From Streptomyces sp. CB02058 (GTDB lineage Bacteria > Actinomycetota > Actinomycetes > Streptomycetales > Streptomycetaceae), in NCBI RefSeq assembly GCF_001905505.1, contig NZ_LIPG01000001.1, forward strand, positions 1,116,001 through 1,180,000: a stretch of 64,000 nucleotides of DNA, given 5' to 3'. How positions within the stretch are numbered: the stretch's first letter is position 1; each line of letters opens with the position of its first letter. The notes beneath the pieces are model-generated. The model had not been told where the DNA came from, did not search any database, and was given only the letters and a program-made list of their open reading frames with translations. Below are positions 48,668-57,637 of the stretch, piece by piece. Made by a program: the position numbers and the translations under genes.

Positions 48668-49794
48668 CGGGGGTCCTCGCTGGTGGTGCGCTCGGTCGGA
48701 AGCGGTGCGGGCGGGGCCGCCGGGGCGGCGTACGGGTTCTGTCCCGGAGGCGGCGGGGCGTACCAGCCCTGCTGCGGGACCTCCGGGGGCTGCCCGGCGC
48801 TCCCGAAACCGGGCTGCTGCCCGTATCCGGGCTGCCCGTAGCCGGGCGGCGGCACCTGGAGGCCCGCCTTGGCGTCCGCCGTCGAGCGGTAGTCCACGGC
48901 GCCCTGAGTCATCCGCATGTACGCCTCCTCCAGCGACGCCTGGTGCGGGGAGAGCTCCCACAGCCGTACGTCCGACTCGTGCGCCAGATCGCTGATCCGG
49001 GGGAGTGCCAGCCCGGTGATCCGCAAGGCTCCGTCCGGCTCCGGCATGACCCGGCCGCCCGCCTCCGTCAGGGAGGCCGTCAGCTTCTCCCGCGCCTCCG
49101 GCCGGTCCGCGGGGACGCGCACCCGGGCGAAGTCGGCGGAGTTGGCCGAGATGAAGTCGGTGACGCTCATGTCGGAGAGCAGCTGCCCGCGGCCGATCAC
49201 GATGAGGTGGTCGGCGGTGAGCGCCATCTCGCTCATCAGGTGGCTGGAGACGAAGACCGTGCGCCCCTCGGAGGCCAGCTGCTTCATCAGGTTGCGGACC
49301 CAGAGGATGCCCTCGGGGTCGAGCCCGTTGACCGGCTCGTCGAAGAGCAGCACCTGCGGATCGCCCAGCAGGGCCGCCGCGATGCCGAGCCGCTGGCCCA
49401 TGCCGAGGGAGAAGCCCTTGGACCGCCGCTTCGCCACCTCCTGGAGCCCCACGACACCGAGGACCTCGTCCACCCGCGCCGCCGGGATGCCGGCCAGCTG
49501 GGCCAGGGAGAGCAGATGGTTGCGGGCGCTGCGCCCGCCGTGCACGGCCTTGGCGTCGAGCAGCGCCCCCACCTGGCGCGGCGCGTTGGGGAGGCTGCGG
49601 AAGGCGTGGCCGCCGATCGTCACATGTCCCGACGTCGGCCGGTCGAGACCGAGCATCATCCGCATGGTGGTGGACTTGCCCGACCCGTTGGGACCGAGGA
49701 ACCCGGTGACCGCACCGGGCCGCACCTGGAAGGAAAGGTTGTGCACGGCCGTCTTCGCGCCGTAGCGCTTGGTCAGGCCGACTGCCTCGATCAT
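48664..49794 (-). CDS. ABC transporter ATP-binding protein (copy B)
   Basis: The 376-aa ATPase has Walker A GPNGSGKST, signature FSLGMGQRLGIAAALLG, Walker B VLLFDEPVNGLDPEG and switch His in SSHL. After the ATPase core (about 230) there is an extension ending in a Pro/Gly/Tyr/Gln-rich tail (about 310-376), unusual for the class. It is highly similar to the protein encoded at 50751-51836 over the core. Confidence 0.92.
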   Translation of the reverse strand: MIEAVGLTKRYGAKTAVHNLSFQVRPGAVTGFLGPNGSGKSTTMRMMLGLDRPTSGHVTIGGHAFRSLPNAPRQVGALLDAKAVHGGRSARNHLLSLAQLAGIPAARVDEVLGVVGLQEVAKRRSKGFSLGMGQRLGIAAALLGDPQVLLFDEPVNGLDPEGILWVRNLMKQLASEGRTVFVSSHLMSEMALTADHLIVIGRGQLLSDMSVTDFISANSADFARVRVPADRPEAREKLTASLTEAGGRVMPEPDGALRITGLALPRISDLAHESDVRLWELSPHQASLEEAYMRMTQGAVDYRSTADAKAGLQVPPPGYGQPGYGQQPGFGSAGQPPEVPQQGWYAPPPPGQNPYAAPAAPPAPLPTERTTSEDPR

Positions 49795-49929
49795 TCTCCA
49801 GCCCCATCGACGTGTCTGTCGTCGGGGCCCAGGCCGCCGGCCGCACGCCCCCGTAAGAGTTAGGAGGATAACCAGGCGCCGGCGGTTCCGGCCAAAGCCG
49901 GACGCGCGGGACAGACGTACCGGACGCTC

Positions 49930-49980
49930 CCCGGGGCGTCGCGCCCCCTCGGGCGTCGCGCTTCCTCAGGCGTCGCGCTT
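49930..49980. repeat. Three 17-bp tandem repeats across a permease gene end
   Basis: Units 49964-49980, 49947-49963 and 49930-49946 share GGCGTCGCGC. The first contains the last codons and stop (KKRDA-stop) of the copy-A permease; the next two duplicate that gene end downstream, the last with four mismatches. Confidence 0.75.
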
Positions 49981-50754
49981 CTTCAGTACGAGGAAGCCGC
50001 CGACGAGGGCGGCGATCACCCACAGCGCCATGATCCCGAGCCCGGCCCAGGGGCCGTAGGGGGCGGGGTCGCTGTTCATGGCGTCGGGGACCACCTGCAT
50101 GATCTTCGACCCGGCCTGATCGGGGAAGTAGCGGGCGACGCTCTTGGCGCCCGGGACCGCGGAGAGGATCTGCGAGACGAGGAAGAAGAACGGCATCAGG
50201 ATGCCGAGCGAGAGCATGGAGCTGCGCAGCATCGAGGCCACGCCCATGGAGAAGACCGCGATCAGGCCCATGTAGACACCACCGCCGAAGACCGCGCGCA
50301 GCACGTTCTCCGCGCCGATGTCGGTGTTGTGGTCGCCCAGCAGGGACTGGCTGAGGAAGAAGGTCACGAAGCTGGTGGCGAGGCCGACCAGCAGGGCGAG
50401 GACGCCCGCCACCGCGATCTTGCTGAAGAGGAACGTCCCGCGCTGCGGCACCGCCGCGAGGGAGGTGCGGATCATGCCGGAGCTGTACTCCGTGCCCACC
50501 ACCAGGACGCCGAAGACGACCATGGCCAGCTGCCCCAGGATCATCCCGGAGAAGCCGACGAACGTCGGGTCGAAGGTGGCCTGCTCGGCCTCGGAGAGGT
50601 CGTCGAACTGGCTGTTCAGCACGGCGCTGAGCACCGCGCCCATCGCGACGGTGACGGCGAACGCCGCGATCAGGGTCCAGGTGGTCGAGGAGACCGTCCG
50701 GATCTTGGTCCACTCGGAGTTCAGGACCGCGGGTACCGATGCCATCGCCTTCAC
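49966..50754 (-). CDS. ABC-2 family permease (first exporter, copy A)
   Basis: The 262-aa protein starts VKAMASVPAVLNSEWTKIRT and has six membrane helices. GTG 50754 overlaps the stop of its ATPase gene (GTGA), so both are coupled. The C-terminus is LKKRDA. It is paralogous to the copy-B permease; in both, the small extracellular loops differ most, fitting different substrates. Confidence 0.87.
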   Translation of the reverse strand: MKAMASVPAVLNSEWTKIRTVSSTTWTLIAAFAVTVAMGAVLSAVLNSQFDDLSEAEQATFDPTFVGFSGMILGQLAMVVFGVLVVGTEYSSGMIRTSLAAVPQRGTFLFSKIAVAGVLALLVGLATSFVTFFLSQSLLGDHNTDIGAENVLRAVFGGGVYMGLIAVFSMGVASMLRSSMLSLGILMPFFFLVSQILSAVPGAKSVARYFPDQAGSKIMQVVPDAMNSDPAPYGPWAGLGIMALWVIAALVGGFLVLKKRDA

Positions 50755-51836
50755 GCCCCCTTCGTACCGTCGCCGGGAGCGCCTGCGCCCGGAGTGCCCG
50801 CGCCGGGAGTGCCCGTGCCCGGAGTGCCTGCGCCGGGAGCGCCCGCGCCGGGAGTGCCCGCCCCGGACGACCGCTGGTTCCACTGGTCGCCCCAGTGCGG
50901 ACCCACCGCCGGGGGCGGGGCCGCCCCGCTGTCGGTGTGCGCGTGGTACTCCACCGAGGCCGCCGTCATCTGCATGAACGCCTCCTCCAGGGAGGCCCGC
51001 TGGGCGCTCAGCTCGTGCAGCACGATCCCGTGCCGGCCCGCGAGCTCACCGAGCCGCTCCGGGGTCTCGCCGTCGATCTCCAGCATGCCGTTGCCCGACT
51101 CGACCGCGACGACGCCCTCCGCGTACAGCAGGTCGCGCAGGCGCTCCTGCTCCGGGGAGCGCATCCGCACGAAACTGCGGGAGTTCTCGCGGATGAAGTC
51201 GGCCATCGAGGTGTCGGCGAGCAGCTTGCCCTGCCCGATGACGATCAGGTGATCGGCGGTCAGGGCCATCTCACTCATCAGATGGGAGGAGACGAAGATC
51301 GTCCGGCCCTCCGCCGCGAGGGCCTTCATCAGATTCCGGATCCAGTGGATGCCCTCGGGGTCGAGCCCGTTGACGGGTTCGTCGAACATCAGGATCTCGG
51401 GGTCGCCCAGCAGGGCCGCCGCGATGCCGAGGCGCTGGCCCATACCGAGGGAGAAGCCCTTGGACTTCTTCCTGGCCACCGCGGTCAGACCCACCGTGTC
51501 GAGCACGTGGGCGACCCGGCTCGCCGGGATGCGGTTGCTCTGGGCGAGGCACAGGAGGTTGTTGTACGCGCTGCGCCCGCCGTGCATCGACTTGGCGTCC
51601 AGCAGCGCCCCGATGTGCTTGAGCGGCTCGTCGAGCTCCCGGTAGTGCCGGCCGTCGATGCGCACCGTGCCGCTGGTCGGGTTGTCGAGGTCGAGCATCA
51701 TCCGCATGGTCGTGGACTTGCCCGCGCCGTTGGGGCCGAGGAATCCCGTCACCATGCCGGGCCTGACCCGGCATGACAGATGGTCGACGGCAACCTTGTT
51801 GCCGAAGCGTTTGGTGAGGCCGTCGAGCTCGATCAT
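50751..51836 (-). CDS. ABC transporter ATP-binding protein (copy A)
   Basis: The 361-aa ATPase has Walker A GPNGAGKST, signature FSLGMGQRLGIAAALLG, Walker B ILMFDEPVNGLDPEG, and the SSHL switch. The C-terminal 50 residues are a Gly/Ala/Thr/Pro repeat coded by six 15-bp DNA units. It is the first gene of the upstream exporter pair. With the copy-B pair it forms a tandem duplication immediately downstream of filP. Confidence 0.92.
   Translation of the reverse strand: MIELDGLTKRFGNKVAVDHLSCRVRPGMVTGFLGPNGAGKSTTMRMMLDLDNPTSGTVRIDGRHYRELDEPLKHIGALLDAKSMHGGRSAYNNLLCLAQSNRIPASRVAHVLDTVGLTAVARKKSKGFSLGMGQRLGIAAALLGDPEILMFDEPVNGLDPEGIHWIRNLMKALAAEGRTIFVSSHLMSEMALTADHLIVIGQGKLLADTSMADFIRENSRSFVRMRSPEQERLRDLLYAEGVVAVESGNGMLEIDGETPERLGELAGRHGIVLHELSAQRASLEEAFMQMTAASVEYHAHTDSGAAPPPAVGPHWGDQWNQRSSGAGTPGAGAPGAGTPGTGTPGAGTPGAGAPGDGTKGA
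50773..50862 (-). repeat. 15-bp minisatellite in an ABC ATPase gene
   Basis: Six tandem 15-bp units (from 50773 to 50862) encode five-residue repeats GAGTP/GAGAP/GTGTP at the protein's C-terminus, just before the overlap with the permease gene. Copy number may vary without changing frame. Confidence 0.85.
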
Positions 51837-51923
51837 GCGTTCACGCTAGAACGGCCGCACGCCCGGCGCCACCACACAGGGCGGAACCGGGCGCGCAAGG
51901 GGTACAGCTGATGTACGCGGCCG

Positions 51924-52862
51924 TCAGCGGGTCTGCTGGGCCGGGACCCCGCGGGTGGCGGGCTCGTCCTCCGCCGGGGAGCCGGCGGCGGCCACCGCGG
52001 CACCGGTCAGCGTGGCCAGCATCTCGCGGACGTTGGTCAGCTGGGCGTTGATCGAGTCGCGGCGGTTGGTGAGCGCCGCCAGCTCGCGCTCCGACTCGCT
52101 GCGGATCCGGTCGGCCTTGGCGTTCGCGTCGGCCACGATGTCCTCGGACTGGCGCTGGGCCGTCTCCACCGTCTGACGCGCGCGGCGCTCGGCGTCCGTA
52201 CGGAGCTTCTCGGCCTCCAGGCGGAGCTGCTCCGCGCGGTGCTCGATCTCCGCGAGACGCTTCTCGGCCTTCGCCTGACGGGACGCGAGGTCGCGCTCCG
52301 ACTGCTCGCGGCGCTTGGCGAGGTTCGTCTCGAAGTCCGCGGCGGCCTGGGCGGCCTTGGCGCGGGTCTCCTCGAAGAGGGCGTCGGCCTCCTCGCGCTT
52401 CTGCTGGGCGTCCTTCTGGGCCTCGGTGCGCAGCGTGCCCGCCTCGCCCTTCGCCTTCTCGACGATACGGACGCCCTCGTCCTCGGCCTTCGCCTTGCGC
52501 TCCGCGGCGAAGGTCTCCGCGTCGTTGCGCACCTGCTGGGCGGCCGACTCGGCCAGCTCGCGGTGCTGCTCGGCCGCGCGGCGGGCCTCCTCACGCAGGT
52601 CCTTCGCCTCCTCCTCGGCGAGGCGGAGGATCTTCTCGACGCGAGCACCGAGCCCGGCGTACGACGGCTCGGCGTCGTTCACCTGGGCCTGGGCGTTCTG
52701 CGTTTCGAGGTGGAGCTCCTCGATGCGCTTTTCCAGAGAAGTGATGCGTGCGAGAGCACTGTCACGGTCGGCGACGAGTTTGGTAATGCGGTCGTCCACC
52801 TGACCGCGGTCGTATCCACGTCGCACGAGCTCGAAGCCGAAGGGGGAGGAAGGGTCGCTCAT
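51924..52862 (-). CDS. filP: FilP, intermediate-filament-like coiled-coil protein
   Basis: The 312-aa protein starts with a DivIVA-like segment (FGFELVRRGYDRGQVDDRI) followed by an almost continuous coiled coil to about 270 and a short flexible tail. In Streptomyces FilP assembles into a cytoskeletal network behind the hyphal tip and interacts with DivIVA and Scy. Length and its place immediately downstream of scy identify it. A promoter with a perfect -35 lies just upstream. Confidence 0.92.
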   Translation of the reverse strand: MSDPSSPFGFELVRRGYDRGQVDDRITKLVADRDSALARITSLEKRIEELHLETQNAQAQVNDAEPSYAGLGARVEKILRLAEEEAKDLREEARRAAEQHRELAESAAQQVRNDAETFAAERKAKAEDEGVRIVEKAKGEAGTLRTEAQKDAQQKREEADALFEETRAKAAQAAADFETNLAKRREQSERDLASRQAKAEKRLAEIEHRAEQLRLEAEKLRTDAERRARQTVETAQRQSEDIVADANAKADRIRSESERELAALTNRRDSINAQLTNVREMLATLTGAAVAAAGSPAEDEPATRGVPAQQTR

Positions 52863-52902
52863 GGGGTTCCTGTCGAATGAGACCGGTGAGGTGTTAGAGG
52901 GA

Positions 52903-52929
52903 ATCCTAGGGGCCGGAGCGGCGTGTCAA
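52903..52929 (-). promoter_or_regulatory. Promoter of filP
   Basis: On the minus strand TTGACA (52929-52924) is a perfect -35; TAGGAT (52908-52903) follows after 15 bases, slightly short, or AGGATT after 16. It lies 41-67 bases before the filP ATG and indicates transcription independent of scy. Confidence 0.6.
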
Positions 52930-53037
52930 CGTGAAGATGCCGCTTTGGTATGGAGAATGACACCCCTTTTGAGTGGCTGACCCCCGCAGGGCTTGCGACC
53001 CCACGGGTTGAATGTTCATGGCGAAACACGTGTCCGG

Positions 53038-56000
53038 CTATCCGTCCGACGTCTTGCCACCCGACCGGGTACCCGCCGACGCTCCCGCCTTGACGCCCCC
53101 GGCGCCGCCACCCGACGCCTTGCCCGTCCCGCCCGGAGCCTCGAAAGATTCCAACGCTTCGAGCACGTCCTGGACACGGGAGATCTCCGTATTGATGTCC
53201 TCACGCCTGCGGACCAGCAGGTCCAGCTCGCGGCGGCCCTCGTCGACCATCTGCTTCGCCTCGGCCTCGGCGTCGGAACGCAGCTTCTCGGCCGTGCGGG
53301 TCAGTTCGGCCTTCTTGGTCTCGGCCTCCTTGAGCAGCGACTCGGCGCGCTTCACGGCGGCGATACGGACCTTGCTCGCCTCCGAATTCGCGTCCGAAAG
53401 CAGCTCCTTGGCCTTCGCCTCGGCTTCTGCCCGCTGTTCGGTCGCCGCCTTCATCAGCTTGTCGACGCGCTCGCCCGCCGTCTTCATCTGCTCGGACGTC
53501 TCGCGCCGGGCGCGCTGGTGGAGTTCCTCGATCTCGCTCTCGATCCGGACCCTGAGCTCCTCCGCGCGCTCCCGGGTGGCGGTGGCGTCCCGGCGGGCGC
53601 CGACGAGCAGCTCGTCCGCGTCCGTACGGGCCCGCTCCACCAGGGAGTTGCCCTCGACCGTGGCTTCCGAGGTGATCCGGACCGCCTCGTTGCGCGCGGC
53701 GCCGACCATCCTGTCGGCCTGCTCCTCGGCCTCGGTGGCGGCGCGCAGCGCCTCCTCCTGGGCCTTGTTCACGAGCTGGTCGGCCTGTTCGGCGGCGTCG
53801 GCACGGCGCTTGGCCGCCGCCTCGCGCGCCTCGTCCAGCACCCGGTCCGCCTCCTGGCGGGCCTCCGCGCGCAGTTGCTCCGCCTCGGCCTCGGCGTCGG
53901 TACGCAGCCGCGCCGCCTCCTCGCGGGTGCGGGTCGCGTGCTCCTGGGCCGAACCGACGGTCTGCGCCGCCTCCGCGCGCAGCCGCTCCGCCTCGTCGGT
54001 CGCCTCGCCGACGAAGCGTTCCGACTGCTCGGTGGCCTCGGCCCGGACGCGCTCGCTCTCGGTCGTCGCCTCCGCCATGAGCCGGTCGGCCTGCGCCGCC
54101 GCCTCGGAACGGATCCGGTTGGCGTCCTCGCGGGCCTCGCCGCGGGCACGGGCCGCGTCCTGCTCCGCCGACGCGAGGGCGTCGGACGCCTCCGTACGGA
54201 CCCGCTGGCTGTACTCGGAGGTGTCCGAGCGCAGCTTCTCCGACTCCGTGATCGCCTCGGACACGGTCCGCTCGGCGAGCGACTTCGCCGCCTCCGCCTC
54301 CTCGTGCGCGACCTGGCGGACCCGGTTGGCGTCCTCGGTGGCCCGCTCGCGCTCGGCGTAGGCGTCCGACCTGACCCGGTCGGCCTCCTCCTGCGCCTCG
54401 GTCTTCGTCCGCTCCGCCGAGTGCTCGGCGGCGGACCGCAGACCGGTGATCTCCTCCTCGGCCTGCTCGTGCAGCCCGGCGACGGCGTCCCGCACCTGCT
54501 GCGCGGTCTGCTCGGCGGCCGAGACCAGCTCGGAAGCCCGGCTCTCCGCCTCCTCGACCAGCCGCTGGGCCTCGGCCTGCGCCTCCTCGACCCGCTTGCG
54601 GGCGGACGCGAGGAGCTCCTCGCTCTGCTCGCGGGCGCGCTCGCGCTCCTGCTCCGCCTCGGCGCGCGCGGAACCGAGCGCCTCCTCGGCGGCGCGGCGG
54701 CGGCGATTGGCCTCCTCCTGGGCGGCGGCCAGCGCCTCGGCCGCCTCGGCGCCGACCCGCTCGGCGGCGGCAGCCGCCTCGGAACGCACCCGGTCGGCGG
54801 TCTCCTGCGCCTCGTTCTTCAGCCGCTCCGCCTCGGCGGCGGCCTCGCTCCGCAGCCGTACGGCCACGGACTCGCCCTCGGCGCGGGACTGCGCGGCGTC
54901 GGCGGCGGCCTCGGTGCGCAGCCGCTCGGCCTCCGTCGTGGCCTGCTCCTGGAGCGTGCGGAGCCGTTCGGCGGCCTCCGCGCGGAGCCGCTCGGACTCC
55001 TCGCCCGTCTCGCGGCGGATCCGCTCCGCCTCCGTACGCGCCTCGCCGAGCGCCTCCTCCGCGGCGGTGACCCGGGACTCGGCCTCGGTGTGCAGCCGGG
55101 CCAGCTCGTCGGCCGCCTCGGTCTTCCGGGCCTCTATCCCGCGCTCGGTCTCCTCGCGCAGGGCCTCGGCAGCGGTCTCCGCCGCCGCGGTCAGGGCGGT
55201 CGCCTGCTCCTCGGCCTCGGCGCGCAGCTTCTCCGCCTCGGCGCGGCTGCGTTCGAGCGCCTCCTCGGCCTGCTTGCGCAGGGTGGCGGCGCGCTCGGCG
55301 GCCTCGGTCCTGACCCGCTCGCTCTCGGTGCTCGCGGAGGTCCGCAGCTCCTCGGCGTCGGACTTGGCCTTGGTGAGCAGCTCCTCGGCGGTACGGGCGC
55401 CCTCCTCCAGCTGCTGGACGGCCTCCCTGCGGGCCTCGCCACGGATCCGCTCGCCCTCGGCGACCGCCTCCGAGCGCAGCTGCTCGGCCTCGCCGCGGAG
55501 CCGGCGGGCCTCCTCCTGGAGCTCGACCGTCTTGGCCCGGTACTCCTTGGTGTCGTCCTTGGCCGCGCCCTTGAGCTGGTCGGCTTGCTCGGCGGCCTCG
55601 CCGCGCAGCTTCTCCGCCTCGGCCTCGGCCTCGCGGCGGATCCGGTCGGCCTCCTCGCCGGCGGCCCTGGTGGTGGACCTGGCGTCCTCGGAGGCCTTGG
55701 TCAGGACCTCCTCGGCGCTGCGCGCCGCCTTCGCGAGCTGCGCCGCTGCGTCCTCGGCGGCCAGCGTGCGGGCCTTCTCGGCGGCCTCCGCGACCACCCG
55801 CTCGGCCTGGGCCCGGGCGTCGGTGAGCGCCTGCTCGGCCTCTTCCTTCAGCGTCTCCGCCTGCTGGGTGGCCTCGCCGACCAGCCGGGCGATCTCGGAC
55901 TTGGCCGTACGGGTGCGCTGCTCGTTCTGCGACTCGGCGCCGGCCAGCCGCTTGACCGCGGCCTCCTTCGCCTCGCTGAGGACCTTCTCGGCCTCCAGAC

Positions 56001-56832
56001 GGGCTTCGCGCAGCCGGGTCTCGGCCTCCTGCATGTGCTGCTCGGCGTTGCGGTTGAGCTCCGCCGTCTGCTGCCGGGTCTGATCGGTCTCGGCGGTGGC
56101 CGTCGAGCGCAGCTGCTCGGCGTGGCTGGTCGCCTCCTGGGCCTGCGAGGAGGCGGCCTCCAGCAGCCGTTCGGCGTCCCGGCGGGCCCGCAGCAGGGTC
56201 GCCTCGGCCTCGGTACGGGCCGACTCGGCCTCGGAGTTGAGGCGCCGGCGGGTCTCGTCGGCCAGCCTGGCGGCCTCGGCGCGGGCGGCGGAGAGCGACT
56301 GCTCGGCCTCGGTGCGCGACTCGTCCAGCAGACGGCGGGCCTGGGACTCGGTCCTGGCCCGCAACTGCTCGGCCCAGGCGACGTTCTCGTTGACGTGGGA
56401 CTCGACGGTCTGCCGGCGCTCCGCCAGCTCCTGGTCGAGCCGCTGGCGCCGCTGCACCGCCTCGCTGTGCAACTCGGCCTGCAGACGCGCCTGGTGCTCC
56501 GCGTGCTCCTGGAGGATGCGCTGCGTCTGCGCCCTGGCCTCGCGCAGCTCGCGCTCCGCGTCGTTGCGCAGCTGGTCGGCCTGGATCTGGGCGTTCCGGA
56601 GCATCTGTTCGGCCTGGTAGCCGATGTCCGCGCTGTCGTGTGCGGGACGGGTCGCCAGATTGCGCCGCGCCTCGTGCAGCTTGGCGCGCAAGACCTCGAC
56701 CTGGTAACCGAGGTCCTCGGCGTGCTGGACGGCCTTCTCCCGGTCGGTCCTCAGCCGGTCCATCTCGGCTTCGAACCGCGAGAGATGGTCGTCGTCAGCT
56801 CGGTGGCTCTGCTGGCTCTCGTAGCCCCGCAC
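53038..56832 (-). CDS. scy: Scy, giant coiled-coil polarity scaffold
   Basis: The 1264-aa protein is nearly all Ala/Glu/Arg/Leu coiled coil with recurring AE(A/E)xRxxAE-like units, consistent with the long right-handed repeat (51-mer) described for Scy. N-terminal about 60 residues (DDDHLSRFEAEMDRLRTDRE) resemble a leucine-zipper start; the C-terminal 40 residues are Gly/Ala/Lys-rich. Scy organises the tip-growth complex with DivIVA and FilP and partners ParA. GTG 56832 is used. The third-position composition produces a 1305-codon open frame on the other strand that I do not regard as a gene. Confidence 0.93.
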   Translation of the reverse strand: MRGYESQQSHRADDDHLSRFEAEMDRLRTDREKAVQHAEDLGYQVEVLRAKLHEARRNLATRPAHDSADIGYQAEQMLRNAQIQADQLRNDAERELREARAQTQRILQEHAEHQARLQAELHSEAVQRRQRLDQELAERRQTVESHVNENVAWAEQLRARTESQARRLLDESRTEAEQSLSAARAEAARLADETRRRLNSEAESARTEAEATLLRARRDAERLLEAASSQAQEATSHAEQLRSTATAETDQTRQQTAELNRNAEQHMQEAETRLREARLEAEKVLSEAKEAAVKRLAGAESQNEQRTRTAKSEIARLVGEATQQAETLKEEAEQALTDARAQAERVVAEAAEKARTLAAEDAAAQLAKAARSAEEVLTKASEDARSTTRAAGEEADRIRREAEAEAEKLRGEAAEQADQLKGAAKDDTKEYRAKTVELQEEARRLRGEAEQLRSEAVAEGERIRGEARREAVQQLEEGARTAEELLTKAKSDAEELRTSASTESERVRTEAAERAATLRKQAEEALERSRAEAEKLRAEAEEQATALTAAAETAAEALREETERGIEARKTEAADELARLHTEAESRVTAAEEALGEARTEAERIRRETGEESERLRAEAAERLRTLQEQATTEAERLRTEAAADAAQSRAEGESVAVRLRSEAAAEAERLKNEAQETADRVRSEAAAAAERVGAEAAEALAAAQEEANRRRRAAEEALGSARAEAEQERERAREQSEELLASARKRVEEAQAEAQRLVEEAESRASELVSAAEQTAQQVRDAVAGLHEQAEEEITGLRSAAEHSAERTKTEAQEEADRVRSDAYAERERATEDANRVRQVAHEEAEAAKSLAERTVSEAITESEKLRSDTSEYSQRVRTEASDALASAEQDAARARGEAREDANRIRSEAAAQADRLMAEATTESERVRAEATEQSERFVGEATDEAERLRAEAAQTVGSAQEHATRTREEAARLRTDAEAEAEQLRAEARQEADRVLDEAREAAAKRRADAAEQADQLVNKAQEEALRAATEAEEQADRMVGAARNEAVRITSEATVEGNSLVERARTDADELLVGARRDATATRERAEELRVRIESEIEELHQRARRETSEQMKTAGERVDKLMKAATEQRAEAEAKAKELLSDANSEASKVRIAAVKRAESLLKEAETKKAELTRTAEKLRSDAEAEAKQMVDEGRRELDLLVRRREDINTEISRVQDVLEALESFEAPGGTGKASGGGAGGVKAGASAGTRSGGKTSDG

Positions 56833-57029
56833 TGCGCGGTCCCATCCTTCCCCGAGCTCTCAACTTCTTCCCCAGCTCTCGACGTCGTCGAGCAGGGGAT
56901 GCCCCATTGAGCAGGGGGAGACCCCAACCCTGGTCGCAATTCTCCATGCGAGTACCGCTCGCCGGCGAACGGTCCCCCGGGGAATGGTGACAGATCAACG
57001 GCGAGGACGCGGCACGGCCCCGACCCGGC

Positions 57030-57063
57030 CCCGGCCCGGAACCGCCCACTCTACCGGGCCGGG
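57030..57063 (-). terminator. Terminator of mce
   Basis: CCCGGCCCGG (57030-57039) pairs with CCGGGCCGGG (57054-57063), 12 bases after the mce stop on the minus strand. It separates mce from the 240-bp scy leader. Confidence 0.7.
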
Positions 57064-57074
57064 TATCGGTCGGG

Positions 57075-57503
57075 TCAGTGCTCCGTCGCCGAGGTGACCA
57101 GTTCGGTCAGGACGCCGTGGCAGTCCTTGGGGTGCAGGAAGGTGATCCGGGAGCCCATGGACCCCGTCCTGGGCTCGTCGTACAGCACCCGGACGCCCTT
57201 CTCGCGGATGTCCGCGGCGTCCGCGTCGACGTTCGCGGTCCCGAAGGCGATGTGGTGCACGCCCTCACCATTCTTTGCCAGCCACTTGCCGACGGCCGAA
57301 TCCTCGCGGGTCGGTTCGAGCAGCTGGAGGTAGGAAGCCCCGCCGTCCGAGGTGCCGTTGATCTTCAGCATGGCCTCCCGGACGCCCTGCTCCTCGTTGA
57401 TCTCCGAGTGGTACACCTCGAAGCCGTACGTCGCGCGATAGAACTCCACCGTCTTGTCGAGGTCGAAACAGGCGATTCCGATGTGGTCGATTCGCGTCAG
57501 CAT
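57075..57503 (-). CDS. mce: Methylmalonyl-CoA epimerase
   Basis: The 142-aa glyoxalase-fold enzyme interconverts (S)- and (R)-methylmalonyl-CoA, linking propionyl-CoA carboxylation to B12-dependent mutase. RIDHIGIACFDLD contains the first metal His; GVHHIAFGT and TFLHPKDCHGVLTELV supply the others and the C-terminal Glu. It is divergent from a thiolase gene, as in M. tuberculosis (Rv1322A-fadA4). Confidence 0.95.
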   Translation of the reverse strand: MLTRIDHIGIACFDLDKTVEFYRATYGFEVYHSEINEEQGVREAMLKINGTSDGGASYLQLLEPTREDSAVGKWLAKNGEGVHHIAFGTANVDADAADIREKGVRVLYDEPRTGSMGSRITFLHPKDCHGVLTELVTSATEH

Positions 57504-57565
57504 GGAACCAGTGCAGCGCCCCGGCGATGGTTACGCAACGTGCGCGCGATCACACCGACAGCCGG

Positions 57566-57594
57566 ATGACGGGTGCCGTACCGCTCAGTACATT
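57566..57594 (+). promoter_or_regulatory. Promoter of the acetyl-CoA acetyltransferase gene
   Basis: ATGACG (57566-57571), 17 bases, TACATT (57589-57594), about 44 bases upstream of the ATG. Confidence 0.5.
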
Positions 57595-57637
57595 CAGGTA
57601 AACCCTCGTTCACAACCAAACCAAGGGGCTGCGCCTC

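Noticed and set aside
52993..56910. A 1305-codon open frame on the plus strand, antisense to scy and extending beyond it
   Set aside because: It arises from the Ala/Glu/Arg codon pattern of the coiled coil at very high GC: its product is a repetitive Leu/Gly/Arg-rich sequence with no family likeness or ribosome site, while scy on the other strand is unmistakable.
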